A stretch of DNA of 64,000 nt. It comes from Saprospiraceae bacterium UBA6168. Its GTDB lineage: Bacteria; Bacteroidota; Bacteroidia; Chitinophagales; Saprospiraceae. Of the stretch, positions 16,010 through 24,713 are shown piece by piece. Both the position numbers and the translations under genes were made by a program. The stretch is from positions 3,375-67,374 of the forward strand of contig DIUC01000028.1 in NCBI GenBank assembly GCA_002435785.1, read 5' to 3'. The notes beneath the pieces were generated by a model. The model saw only the letters and a list, made by a program, of their open reading frames with translations. It was not told where the DNA came from and searched no databases. Positions within the stretch are counted from its first letter, which is position 1, and every line of letters starts with the position of its first letter.

Positions 16010-16489
16010 TTAATCTGCGATGACGGTGACAGAAACATTTGCTTCATTGATATTCGGGATGTCAACTAAGTAAGTAAAATTCCCTGCACCTAAAGGCGTT
16101 TCCCCAACATAGTCAGTAGGTATCATGCTAAATTCTTTTCCGTTGATGGACAAATGAATATATCCATAGTGATAGGCGGTCTCAAATGCACGATAACAAG
16201 TCGTTTCACCTTTCATTATTGTTCCAATATTTGTATAACCGGAGGATGGATTGATGACGACATTGCAGAAGTCATACGTGCTTATGTTTCTAAACCTCAG
16301 GTTGGTTTTGCCTTGTTCTTGTGAGCAAGCTGTAACCACGTGTTCATTGCAGCCCACTAAAGTAGTTTTATCGCCCTCCTTTTCACAGGAGGAAAAAGCA
16401 ATGGCCATTATAGCTAAGGCCATTGCAAAACGAGTGGGAAAATTCGTTAAATTACTTAAAACTCTATCGGTCCTTATGGATATGATCAT
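16010..16489 (-). CDS. Small putative lipoprotein, function unknown
   Basis: The 159-residue product has a hydrophobic N-terminal stretch (MALAIMAIAF) followed by the lipobox-like FSSC, and then a mature part of about 125 residues with three further Cys residues and several short strands (NLRFRNISTYDFCNVVIN, GYIHLSINGKEFSMI). I do not recognise a family. The first 22 residues before MALAIM may not belong to the protein; a start at that internal Met gives a compact signal peptide. A terminator follows at 15894. It has a run of Ser-Cys-Glu-Lys-Glu-Gly after the lipobox typical of Bacteroidota surface lipoproteins. Confidence 0.65.
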   Translation of the reverse strand: MIISIRTDRVLSNLTNFPTRFAMALAIMAIAFSSCEKEGDKTTLVGCNEHVVTACSQEQGKTNLRFRNISTYDFCNVVINPSSGYTNIGTIMKGETTCYRAFETAYHYGYIHLSINGKEFSMIPTDYVGETPLGAGNFTYLVDIPNINEANVSVTVIAD

Positions 16490-16672
16490 TTTGGATGCTC
16501 GTTGGTTGTTGAATTGATTTAATCAACAGTGCAAAGGTGGGGGGCTTTGCCTACGGTTCTGTTACAGAATACCGAGAAAATCTTGCATTATTTGGGGAAG
16601 TAGGTAATTGGGGAGAAGGCATGGATAGAAAGGATGCCAGCAAATAAAGGGCTTTGGCACTGTCTGGTTGCT

Positions 16673-17131
16673 CTAAAACCGCATTTCCATGCGAATGTCC
16701 GCCCTTGCAAAATCCTGTCGGTCAAGCGGGACTTCCACGAAACCAAGGTCCCGGTAGATTTGAATGGCCGTGGCCGAGCCTTTTTTGTTGGAGAAAAGAT
16801 AGAGCAGTTTTGCACCAGCCTCTCTTGCCTTTTCGATGGCCGCTTCGCAAAGCTTTATGCCGATGCCGTGGCCTCGGAAGCGGGTGTCAACTGCCATTTT
16901 TATGAGTTCGTAGGTGTGTTCGTCGTCTTTGAGGAGGCCAGCCGTTCCAGCTATTTCTCCGCCCATTTGCGCTAGCAGAATAAAGCCACCACCAGCAAGG
17001 ATGGATGCCTCCGGCTGGCTGCAATGCAGGTGGTCAATTTCCTCCATGAAGTAGGCATTGGTAATCCATGCTTCATTGATGGTCTTCCATCGTTCAAAGT
17101 GAACCGACTGATAATCAATGATTTGTACCAT
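16673..17131 (-). CDS. GNAT-family N-acetyltransferase
   Basis: The 152-residue product has the full GNAT core: strand GEIAGTAGLLKDD, then YELIKMAVDTRFRGHGIGIKLCEAAIEKARE with acetyl-CoA motif R-x-x-G-x-G-I-G near residues 84-92, and NKKGSATAIQIYRDLGFVEVP, the usual C-terminal element in which a Tyr may act as general acid. The substrate cannot be told. It stands 149 bp after trxB on the same strand, and its product lacks a signal peptide, so it acts in the cytoplasm. Confidence 0.87.
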   Translation of the reverse strand: MVQIIDYQSVHFERWKTINEAWITNAYFMEEIDHLHCSQPEASILAGGGFILLAQMGGEIAGTAGLLKDDEHTYELIKMAVDTRFRGHGIGIKLCEAAIEKAREAGAKLLYLFSNKKGSATAIQIYRDLGFVEVPLDRQDFARADIRMEMRF

Positions 17132-17236
17132 CTGCTGTGTAAAAAGTTATTGTCTTTGTTCAAAAAACCGGAAAGCTGACCGAGGGTAAGAATGGAATTG
17201 TTGCTGTAAAGCATCACCTATCAGGCAAGGAATATG

Positions 17237-17269
17237 GGCGAGAGAGGTGGTTACCTCACCCCTCTCGCC
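17237..17269 (-). terminator. Hairpin after trxB, without T-run
   Basis: GGCGAGAGAGGTG (17237-17249) pairs with CACCCCTCTCGCC (17257-17269) with one mismatch in 13. It starts 12 bases after the trxB stop on the minus strand. No T-run follows, so it may act as an mRNA 3'-end stabiliser rather than a classic terminator. Confidence 0.45.
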
Positions 17270-17280
17270 GCTCTCTTTTC

Positions 17281-18228
17281 TTAGCCCAACTCCTCCTCCA
17301 CGAGGTAGCGCTCCGCATCCAGCGCAGCCATGCACCCAGTGCCGGCAGCCGTTACCGCTTGACGATAGACTTTGTCCGCAGCATCGCCGCTGGCAAAAAC
17401 GCCGGGGACTTTGGTCTTGGTAGAACCGGGGACGGTAATGAGGTAGCCCGTTTCGTCCGTATCAAGGAAGCTCTTGAAGATGTCGGTATTGGGCTTGTGG
17501 CCGATGGCCACGAAGAAGCCTTCAACGGGGAGTTCTTTTTTCTCGCCCGTCAGTCGGTTCACGATGCGTATGCCCGTCACTTTGCTTTCACCCAGCACCT
17601 CCTCCGTTTCGGAGTTCCAATGAACTTCGATGTTAGGGGTATTGAACACCCGTTTTTGCATGATTTGCGAAGCCCGAAGCTCGTCACGGCGCACTAATAA
17701 ATGCACTTTTGGGCAAAGCTTGGCGAGGTAGGTAGCTTCTTCTGCCGCCGTGTCGCCACCACCAACCACCGCCACTTCTTTTCCCTTGTAGAAAAAGCCG
17801 TCGCAAACCGCACAGGCGCTCACGCCATTGTTCATCAAGCGTTTCTCGGAATCGAGGCCAAGGTACTTGGCGCTGGCCCCAGTGGATATGATGACCGTAT
17901 AAGCATGGAGTTCCTCACCGCTTTCCGTCCAAAGTTTGTGGTACTTTTCGCCAGCACTGAAATCCACTTTGGAAATCAGCTCCCAGCGAACATCCGTGCC
18001 GAAGCGCTCAGCCTGTGCCCTGAACTCCTCCATCATGTCGGGGCCAGTGATGCCGTTCGGGTAGCCTGGGTAGTTCTCCACTTCGGTGGTGGTGGTCAAT
18101 TGGCCGCCAGGCTCTGGGCCGGTGAAGAGGACGGGGCTCATGTTTGCCCTTGCTGCGTAGATGGCGGCTGCATAGCCCGATGGGCCGGAACCGATGATGA
18201 TGCACTTGTGGATTTTGATGTCGGACAT
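17281..18228 (-). CDS. trxB: Thioredoxin-disulfide reductase
   Basis: This FAD enzyme passes electrons from NADPH to thioredoxin. The 315-residue product has the FAD site IIGSGPSGYAAAIYAARA (near residues 11-28), the redox pair Cys139-Cys142 in SACAVCDGFF, the NADPH site VVGGGDTAAEEA (154-165) and the C-terminal FAD segment GVFASGDAADKVYRQAVTAAGTGCMAALDAE. All catalytic elements are intact and the length is normal. Its start is preceded by a single-arm word repeat on the sense strand. It could also support bacillithiol-linked or peroxiredoxin systems, but no partner gene is adjacent. Confidence 0.96.
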   Translation of the reverse strand: MSDIKIHKCIIIGSGPSGYAAAIYAARANMSPVLFTGPEPGGQLTTTTEVENYPGYPNGITGPDMMEEFRAQAERFGTDVRWELISKVDFSAGEKYHKLWTESGEELHAYTVIISTGASAKYLGLDSEKRLMNNGVSACAVCDGFFYKGKEVAVVGGGDTAAEEATYLAKLCPKVHLLVRRDELRASQIMQKRVFNTPNIEVHWNSETEEVLGESKVTGIRIVNRLTGEKKELPVEGFFVAIGHKPNTDIFKSFLDTDETGYLITVPGSTKTKVPGVFASGDAADKVYRQAVTAAGTGCMAALDAERYLVEEELG

Positions 18229-18233
18229 GTGTA

Positions 18234-18271
18234 TTTGAAATTAGGAAATTAGAAAATTGGGAAATTTGGGG
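18234..18271. repeat. Single-arm word run directly before trxB
   Basis: On the trxB sense strand the leader reads as words CCAATTTTC, TAATTTCC, TAATTTC ending five bases before the ATG. No opposite arm is seen. Confidence 0.5.
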
Positions 18272-18394
18272 GTGCAAAAATATTCAAAGCCCTTGGAAAC
18301 ACTAACAAGTTTTAAAAAGATTAGCCTCGAATGTGATTTGAGGCACTTTGCAGCAGATGTTTGAAATGCGGAGAGGCCAGTTGCCCGAAATTCT

Positions 18395-18402
18395 TACCTT
18401 TG
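18395..18402 (+). promoter_or_regulatory. Candidate -7 box upstream of glgB
   Basis: TACCTTTG matches TAnnTTTG, 47 bases before the ATG. A TTTG occurs 31 bases further up (18360-18363), too far for a standard -33. Confidence 0.38.
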
Positions 18403-18449
18403 CCCACCCAATATTTCACTGAAAACAAACATTCACAACATCTGGCACT

Positions 18450-20384
18450 ATGCAAACCGTCAAGCCACATACCTTACTGACCGATTTCGACATCGAGCTG
18501 ATACGGGCAGGGAAGCACTTCCGCCTATACAACAAAATGGGCAGTCACCCCATCCAGTTGGAGGGGGAATGGGGCACGTTCTTCGCCGTTTGGGCGCCAA
18601 GTGCTTTGGAGGTGTCGGTGGTTGGCAATTTCAATTTCTGGAACGAGAAAACACACAAACTCTTCCTGCGCCCAGATGGCACGGGGATTTGGGAAGGCTG
18701 GATACCGGCCATTGGCAAAGGCACACTATATAAATATAGCATCAAAAGCGCCGACAAGCGCCGACTCTCCAAGGGCGACCCTTTTGCCCGGTTTTGGGAG
18801 GTGCCGCCAAATACGGCCTCCATCGTCTGGGACCCATTTTACGAGTGGAAGGATGAAGCGTGGCTGAAAAAACGGGCCGACAATGCCGGAAAGCCTCAGC
18901 CTTACTCGGTTTACGAAGTACACCTCGGCAGTTGGAAGAAAAAAGGGAACGGCGTGCAATCGTTCAGCTATCTCGAACTCATTGACGAAATGGTGCCTTA
19001 TGTGAAGGAAATGGGCTTCACCCACGTCGAGTTCCTGCCAGTGATGGAGCACCCATATTTCCCATCTTGGGGCTATCAAATCACTGGGTATTTTGCGACC
19101 ACGAGCCGTTTCGGTTTTCCCGAAGACTTCATGGCATTGGTGGATGCGTTCCATCAAGCGGGCATCGGCGTCATCCTCGATTGGGTGCCTTCGCATTTCC
19201 CCTATGACGCACACGGCCTCGCCGACTTCGACGGTACGCACCTGTACGACCACGCTGACCCACGCAAGGGCTTCCATCCCGACTGGAAAAGCGCCGTGTT
19301 CAATTATGGCCGCTGGGAAGTGCGCAGTTTCTTGATTTCCAATGCGCTGTTTTGGCTGGAGCAGTTCCATATTGACGGCCTACGGGTTGATGCTGTGGCC
19401 TCCATGCTTTACTTGGATTACTCCCGCAAAGAGGGCGAATGGATACCGAACCAATACGGTGGCCGAGAGAACTTGGATGCGGTTTCGTTCCTCAAGGAGT
19501 TCAACGAAATGGCGCACCGTGACCACCCTGACGTTGTCACCATTGCAGAAGAAAGCACTGCTTGGCCAAGCGTTTCCCAACCTGTGAGCGAGGGTGGCCT
19601 TGGCTTCGACCAAAAGTGGATGATGGGCTGGATGCACGATACTTTGAAGTATGTACAGTTTGACCCGCTTTTCCGCAAGGACCACCACCACGAGCTGACA
19701 TTTAGTCTGATTTATGCCTTTTCAGAAAAATTCATGCTACCGCTCTCGCACGACGAAGTTGTGCACGGCAAAGGCCCGCTGATTGACAAAATGCCAGGTG
19801 ACGAGTGGATGCGGTTCGCAGGGCTTCGGGCCTTGTTTGGGTATATGTGGACCCACCCGGGCACCAACCTGTTGTTCATGGGCGGTGAGTTTGGTCAGAC
19901 AAGCGAGTGGAACATCGAGCGGGGCTTAGTTTGGGAATTGCTGAAGTACGAGGGCCACCAAGGCGTACAAGCTTGGGTAAAGGATTTGAACCATTTTTAC
20001 ACCAACTCCAAAGCGCTGTACGAACAGCAGTTCAGCCAATACGGATTTGAGTGGATAGACCATGCCGACTGGCAAAACAGCATCATCACCTATTTGCGCC
20101 GTGGCGTCAAAGAAGCGGACACGGTGCTCGTGGTTTGCAATTTCACGCCAGTGGCCCGGGAGGCTTATGTATGTGGCGCTCCGCAAAGTGGCACTTGGGT
20201 AGAGGTTCTAAACAGCGATGACCTAAAATACGGCGGAAAGGGCATCGTGAATAGCAAGCCCATTAAGGCAAAAAAGGAGGAGAAACATGGACGGACACAT
20301 AGCTTGGAGGTGAAAGTGCCGCCGTTGGGGGTGGTGGTGTTTGCAGTGCACCAGAAACTAAACAAAACCACTAAAGATAAATAA
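18450..20384 (+). CDS. glgB: 1,4-alpha-glucan branching enzyme
   Basis: GlgB cuts alpha-1,4 chains and re-attaches them in alpha-1,6 linkage in glycogen. The 644-residue product has an N-terminal CBM48 (about residues 30-120, GTFFAVWAPSALEVSVVGNFN) and a GH13 barrel with WGYQITGYFA, DWVPSHFPYDAHGL, the nucleophile Asp in GLRVDAVASMLY, the acid/base Glu in VTIAEESTAWP, and LPLSHDEVVHGKG. It belongs to the shorter GlgB type without the extra N-terminal module, and eukaryote-like branching enzymes resemble this type. A small membrane protein starts four bases after its stop. An exported pullulanase occurs at 26988. Confidence 0.95.
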   Translation: MQTVKPHTLLTDFDIELIRAGKHFRLYNKMGSHPIQLEGEWGTFFAVWAPSALEVSVVGNFNFWNEKTHKLFLRPDGTGIWEGWIPAIGKGTLYKYSIKSADKRRLSKGDPFARFWEVPPNTASIVWDPFYEWKDEAWLKKRADNAGKPQPYSVYEVHLGSWKKKGNGVQSFSYLELIDEMVPYVKEMGFTHVEFLPVMEHPYFPSWGYQITGYFATTSRFGFPEDFMALVDAFHQAGIGVILDWVPSHFPYDAHGLADFDGTHLYDHADPRKGFHPDWKSAVFNYGRWEVRSFLISNALFWLEQFHIDGLRVDAVASMLYLDYSRKEGEWIPNQYGGRENLDAVSFLKEFNEMAHRDHPDVVTIAEESTAWPSVSQPVSEGGLGFDQKWMMGWMHDTLKYVQFDPLFRKDHHHELTFSLIYAFSEKFMLPLSHDEVVHGKGPLIDKMPGDEWMRFAGLRALFGYMWTHPGTNLLFMGGEFGQTSEWNIERGLVWELLKYEGHQGVQAWVKDLNHFYTNSKALYEQQFSQYGFEWIDHADWQNSIITYLRRGVKEADTVLVVCNFTPVAREAYVCGAPQSGTWVEVLNSDDLKYGGKGIVNSKPIKAKKEEKHGRTHSLEVKVPPLGVVVFAVHQKLNKTTKDK

Positions 20385-20388
20385 TGAC

Positions 20389-20874
20389 ATGGAAATCCTT
20401 GACAATTTGAATGAAGGTAATGTGCTACTTAAAGATGAGCAAATGATTCGGAAATTAAAAACCGATGCAATGGATGCGCAAGATGACCTTAGGTTGGGGC
20501 GGATTGCATTACTTGGCCTAATAGTTCTTACCATATTAAGTTTAGCTTTTCAGTTATACAAAGGTTCTGGTTTATTAGGCATACTGTTACAAAATGGTAT
20601 AATGTTGTTAGTGTTTGGTTGGGCTTTTTATTACAGTGAAAAAAACCCAAAGCCAGCTTTTTTAGTAGCTGGCATAGTCTATTTACTAATTGTATTGCTT
20701 GCAGCACTTATAGTTCCAGGGTCTTTGATAAGTGGAATTGTTTTTAAAATTATCATTGTGTTTTTTTTGGTAAAGGGCATAATTTCCAGTTCGAAGTTTG
20801 AAGAGATAAGGTCACAACTTAGAGCGTATGGAGAAGACTTAAAGATACGTGGCATCATGAATAAAAAGTACTAA
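20389..20874 (+). CDS. Small membrane protein, function unknown, AT-rich
   Basis: The 161-residue product has a charged N-terminal region (about 1-36) and four hydrophobic segments at roughly 40-58, 62-80, 88-107 and 112-130, then a charged cytoplasmic tail. I recognise no family. The gene is packed between glgB (four bases upstream) and era (no gap downstream), so it is likely co-transcribed, but its DNA is visibly richer in A and T than either neighbour and uses many TTA and ATA codons. This could mark recent transfer or weak constraint. Confidence 0.7.
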   Translation: MEILDNLNEGNVLLKDEQMIRKLKTDAMDAQDDLRLGRIALLGLIVLTILSLAFQLYKGSGLLGILLQNGIMLLVFGWAFYYSEKNPKPAFLVAGIVYLLIVLLAALIVPGSLISGIVFKIIIVFFLVKGIISSSKFEEIRSQLRAYGEDLKIRGIMNKKY

Positions 20875-21786
20875 ATGTCAGAAACTAACATCCACCGCTC
20901 CGGCTTCGTCAACATCATTGGCCGCCCCAACGTCGGCAAGAGCACGCTGATGAACACCCTCGTGGGCGAGCGGATGAGCATCATCACGTCAAAGCCGCAG
21001 ACGACCCGCCACCGCATCATCGGCATCGTGAGCGGGGATGATTTTCAGATGGTGTTTTCGGACACACCGGGCATCATCAAAGACCCAAAGTACAAGATGC
21101 AGGAGGCCATGAACCGCTTTGCGCATTCTGCTTTTGAGGATGCAGACTTGCTCTTGTTCATCACGGATATTTACGAAAAATACGAGGACAACGACCCGGT
21201 GCTCCAACAGTTGAAGAACAGCGAAGTGCCCAAGTTTTTTATCATCAACAAAATAGACCAAGCCAAGCCCGAAACGGTGGCCGAAATCCAGCAATGGTGG
21301 ACGGAAAGGGTTGAGTTTCAGGCGGTCGTTCCTATTTCTGCCTTGCAAAAAACCAACACCAATGAGATGCTCGACCGCATCAAGCTGGCATTGCCCGAAG
21401 GGCCAGAATATTACCCGAAGGACCAATTGACCGACCGCCCAGAACGCTTTTTCGTCAGCGAAATCATCCGGGAAAAAATCCTGGAACAGTACAAACAGGA
21501 AATCCCGTACTCAACGGAAGTGGTTGTCGAGCGTTTTAAGGAAACCAAGACCACTAAAGGGGAAGACCTCGTGGAAATCAATGCCATTATCTACGTGTCA
21601 AGAGAGACGCAGAAAATGATAATTTTAGGAAAAAACGGAACATCTATCAAGCAACTCGGCACCGAAGCCCGAAAGTCTATCGAAACATGGCTGGAGAGCA
21701 AGGTCTTCCTCGACCTCCACGTCAAGGTTCGGGATAACTGGCGAGACGACGAGCGGATGTTGAAACATTTTGGATACGAACAATAG
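20875..21786 (+). CDS. era: GTPase Era, 16S rRNA maturation
   Basis: Era binds the 3' end of 16S rRNA and helps assemble the 30S subunit. The 303-residue product has the G1 box GRPNVGKSTLMN (residues 17-28), switch region TTRHRIIG, G3 box DTPGI, G4 box NKID and G5-like SALQ, followed by the C-terminal KH domain (EKILEQYKQEIPYSTEVVVERF, IILGKNGTSIKQLG). The ATG directly follows the stop of the upstream gene. der follows after an 86-bp gap with a word-type inverted repeat, so two ribosome-assembly GTPases lie in tandem. Confidence 0.97.
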   Translation: MSETNIHRSGFVNIIGRPNVGKSTLMNTLVGERMSIITSKPQTTRHRIIGIVSGDDFQMVFSDTPGIIKDPKYKMQEAMNRFAHSAFEDADLLLFITDIYEKYEDNDPVLQQLKNSEVPKFFIINKIDQAKPETVAEIQQWWTERVEFQAVVPISALQKTNTNEMLDRIKLALPEGPEYYPKDQLTDRPERFFVSEIIREKILEQYKQEIPYSTEVVVERFKETKTTKGEDLVEINAIIYVSRETQKMIILGKNGTSIKQLGTEARKSIETWLESKVFLDLHVKVRDNWRDDERMLKHFGYEQ

Positions 21787-21804
21787 TGGTGACTTGTGAA
21801 TATT

Positions 21805-21868
21805 GATTGGTAATTGGGAAGGCCAATACCAATCACATTTCACCAATTGCCAATTACCAATCACCAAA
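21805..21868. repeat. Word-type inverted repeat between era and der
   Basis: GATTGGTAATTGG (21805-21817) and CCAATTACCAATC (21850-21862) are perfect 13-base inverted arms, with extra CCAATACCAATCAC and CACCAATTGCC words between them. The right arm ends about 10 bases before the der ATG. Confidence 0.8.
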
Positions 21869-21872
21869 TTTA

Positions 21873-23174
21873 ATGGGAAATATAGTAGCAATAGTCGGAC
21901 GCCCAAACGTGGGCAAGTCCACCATCTTCAACCGCCTCATTGGCGGCAGGCAGGCCATTGTGGACGATGAATCGGGCGTGACCCGTGACCGTCAGTACGG
22001 CACTTGCGAATGGAACGGCAAGATTTTCAACGTCGTGGACACGGGCGGTTTCGTGGAGCATTCTGACGATATTTTCGAGTCGGCCATCCGCTCTCAAGTC
22101 AAAATCGCCATAGAAGAGGCCTCGGTAATTGTGTTCATGGTGGATGTCACCACGGGCATAACAGACCTCGACGAGGACGTGACCAACATTTTGCGCCGCA
22201 CCAAAAAGCCCGTCTTGCTGGTGGTGAACAAAGTGGACAACCACGAGCGCTACCTATTGGCGAATGAGTTTTACAGCCTTGGCTTCGAGGAAATTTTCTT
22301 CGTGTCGTCACTGACGGGCAGCGGCACTGGCGAGTTGCTGGATGCCGTCACGGCGCATATTTCGGAAGATGCCACCATAGAGACCGACCTGCCTAAGTTC
22401 GCCATCGTGGGCCAGCCGAACGTCGGAAAATCGTCGCTATTGAATGCGTTGCTTGGCGAAGACCGTAACATCGTGACCGACATTGCCGGCACTACCCGGG
22501 ACACCATCCACTCCAAATATTCCAAGTTTGGCAAGGAATTTATACTGTTGGACACTGCTGGAATCCGAAAAAAGGCCAAGGTACACGAGGACCTGGAGTT
22601 CTATTCCGTGATGCGGGCCATCCAAGCCATCGAAGAATCGGATGTTTGCATTTTGATGATTGATGCGCAAACGGGCATTGAAGCACAGGACATGAGCATC
22701 TTCCGGTTGGCACAAAAACGCAACAAGGGTATGGTGCTGCTGGTAAACAAATGGGACTTGGTGGCCAAGGAAACCAACACTGCCCGGGATTTTGAAGAAA
22801 CAATGAAAAAGAAAATCGCCCCTTTCAGCGATGTGCCGATTCTTTTCATCTCCGTCCATGAAAAGCAACGGATTTTCAAAGCCGTGGAAGAGGCCCTTCA
22901 AGTGTATGAAAACAGGGCAAGGAAGATAAAGACCTCCTTCTTGAACGACCAAATGCAGCCAGAAATCGAGCGGTACTCTCCGCCGATGCACCGAGGCAGG
23001 ACGGTCAGCATCAAGTTCATGAACCAATTACCAACGCCTTACCCCGCATTCGTTTTTTATTGCAGCAACCCCAAGCACGTGAAGGACAGCTACAAGCAGT
23101 TCCTCGAAAACCGGATGCGGGAGAAATTCCAATTCACGGGCGTGCCCATCACCATATTCTTTAGGGAAAAGTAA
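21873..23174 (+). CDS. der: GTPase Der (EngA), 50S assembly
   Basis: Der has two tandem GTPase domains and acts in late 50S subunit assembly. The 433-residue product shows the first G1 box GRPNVGKSTIFN (near residue 8) with DTGGF and NKVD, the second G1 box GQPNVGKSSLLN (near 178) with DTAGIRKKAK and NKWD, and a C-terminal KH-like domain with PPMHRGRTVSIKFMNQ. I chose ATG 21873 because the first GTPase strand follows at once; the 22 extra upstream codons come from the inverted repeat. Adjacent to era and followed six bases later by rfbC. Confidence 0.97.
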   Translation: MGNIVAIVGRPNVGKSTIFNRLIGGRQAIVDDESGVTRDRQYGTCEWNGKIFNVVDTGGFVEHSDDIFESAIRSQVKIAIEEASVIVFMVDVTTGITDLDEDVTNILRRTKKPVLLVVNKVDNHERYLLANEFYSLGFEEIFFVSSLTGSGTGELLDAVTAHISEDATIETDLPKFAIVGQPNVGKSSLLNALLGEDRNIVTDIAGTTRDTIHSKYSKFGKEFILLDTAGIRKKAKVHEDLEFYSVMRAIQAIEESDVCILMIDAQTGIEAQDMSIFRLAQKRNKGMVLLVNKWDLVAKETNTARDFEETMKKKIAPFSDVPILFISVHEKQRIFKAVEEALQVYENRARKIKTSFLNDQMQPEIERYSPPMHRGRTVSIKFMNQLPTPYPAFVFYCSNPKHVKDSYKQFLENRMREKFQFTGVPITIFFREK

Positions 23175-23179
23175 TTTAC

Positions 23180-23728
23180 ATGCAGTTTCACCAAACAGAA
23201 ATACCCGGCTTGTTGCTCATTGAGCCAGCCGTCTTCGGGGACGACCGGGGCCATTTTTTTGAAAGCTACAATGCCCGGACTTGGGAACGGGAAGCTGGTT
23301 TCCAAGTCAATTTCGTGCAGGACAACCAGGCATTTTCACCAAAGGGGGTACTCCGTGGCCTACACTACCAGACTGGGGAGGCCACCCAGGCTAAGTTGGT
23401 GCGAGTGCTGCAGGGCGAAGTGCTCGATGTGGCGGTTGATATTAGGGAAGGCTCGCCGACCTACGGGCGCAGCTACACTTGCAGGATGAGCGCTGAGAAT
23501 AAGCTCCAATTGTACGTGCCAAGGGGCTTTGCCCACGGCTATGTCGTATTGAGTGAAACGGCCACTTTTTTTTACAAATGCGACAATTTCTACTCAAAAG
23601 CGCACGAGGGCGGCATTCGCTTCGATTGCCCTAAATTGGGCATTGACTGGGAATTGGAGCCAACCAATTTAATTGTTGCTGAAAGGGATAGAAATTTCCC
23701 ATCTTTGGGCGGCCATCTGAAAATTTAG
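23180..23728 (+). CDS. rfbC: dTDP-4-dehydrorhamnose 3,5-epimerase
   Basis: RfbC (RmlC) epimerises C3 and C5 of dTDP-4-keto-6-deoxyglucose in dTDP-L-rhamnose synthesis. The 182-residue product is a cupin with GDDRGHFFESYNA, VQDNQAFSPKGVLRGLHYQ (the catalytic His is in GLHYQ), and YVPRGFAHGYVVLSE. The length is normal. It follows der by six bases and leads rfbD by 97 bp. rfbA and rfbB, needed for the first two steps, are not in this window. Confidence 0.95.
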   Translation: MQFHQTEIPGLLLIEPAVFGDDRGHFFESYNARTWEREAGFQVNFVQDNQAFSPKGVLRGLHYQTGEATQAKLVRVLQGEVLDVAVDIREGSPTYGRSYTCRMSAENKLQLYVPRGFAHGYVVLSETATFFYKCDNFYSKAHEGGIRFDCPKLGIDWELEPTNLIVAERDRNFPSLGGHLKI

Positions 23729-23825
23729 GAAAAGTAGGCCATGATTGGGCGTTTTTAATTCGGCCAATCCAATAGACTGCAAGCATTGATTCGCAAAAAA
23801 ACCTCACGGGGCATTTTACAACACA

Positions 23826-24713
23826 ATGACAAAGAAGCGACCAACAATTTTGGTGACAGGAAGCAAGGGACAAGTAGGCATGGAGCTTCAAGGACTTTCC
23901 AACCAATTCCCTGATTTCGATTTTATTTTCGTGGATATTGACGAGTTGGACATCACCGACCCTGCTGCGGTCAAAACCTTTTTTTCAGAAAACAAGGTCA
24001 ACTACTGCATCAATTGCGCTGCCTATACTGCCGTTGACAAAGCTGAAACCGAAACCAACCTCGCATGGAAGGTAAACACAGTAGGCCCGGAGAACCTGGC
24101 CCTGGCCTGTGCCAGCGCCAAGGCATTGATACTGCAAATTTCCACCGACTACGTTTACCATACGCAAAGCACCAAGCCTTACATTGAAACCGACTTCACC
24201 AATCCACAAGGCACTTATGCCCGGACCAAACTCAATGGAGACGAGGTGGTTTTGAGGAACCATCCGGGTGGCGCTATGGTCATTCGCACCTCATGGGTCT
24301 ATTCTTCCTTCGGCAACAATTTTGTGAAAACCATGCTCAGGCTTGGCGCAGAACGGCCAGAATTGGCGGTGATTTACGACCAGATTGGTACGCCCACCTA
24401 TGCCCGTGACCTTGCCTTGGTGCTGCTCCAAATCGTGCAGAAGGCTGAAAATCAATCCGTTGACGCAAAATACTTCTCCGGCATCTACCATTTTAGTAAT
24501 GAGGGCGTCACGAGTTGGTACGATTTCGCTGTCGCAATTTTTGACATCAAGAAGATGGGGGTGAAAGTGCGGCCCATCGAAACAAAAGACTACCCGACAC
24601 CAGCCAAGCGGCCTCCATATAGCCTTCTCAACAAGGCCAAAATCAAAAATGCTTTCGGCATCGAAATAGCCCATTGGCAAAAAAGCTTGCGGGAATGCCT
24701 CGAACTATTGTAG
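23826..24713 (+). CDS. rfbD: dTDP-4-dehydrorhamnose reductase
   Basis: RfbD (RmlD) reduces the 4-keto group to finish dTDP-L-rhamnose. The 295-residue product has the NAD(P) site VTGSKGQVGMEL near residue 9-20, the short-chain reductase pattern CINCAAYTAVDKAE, the STDYVY motif and the Y-x-x-x-K pair in TYARTKLNGDE. The stop overlaps the convergent rmuC end by nine bases. Together with rfbC it supplies rhamnose for surface polysaccharide. Confidence 0.94.
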   Translation: MTKKRPTILVTGSKGQVGMELQGLSNQFPDFDFIFVDIDELDITDPAAVKTFFSENKVNYCINCAAYTAVDKAETETNLAWKVNTVGPENLALACASAKALILQISTDYVYHTQSTKPYIETDFTNPQGTYARTKLNGDEVVLRNHPGGAMVIRTSWVYSSFGNNFVKTMLRLGAERPELAVIYDQIGTPTYARDLALVLLQIVQKAENQSVDAKYFSGIYHFSNEGVTSWYDFAVAIFDIKKMGVKVRPIETKDYPTPAKRPPYSLLNKAKIKNAFGIEIAHWQKSLRECLELL

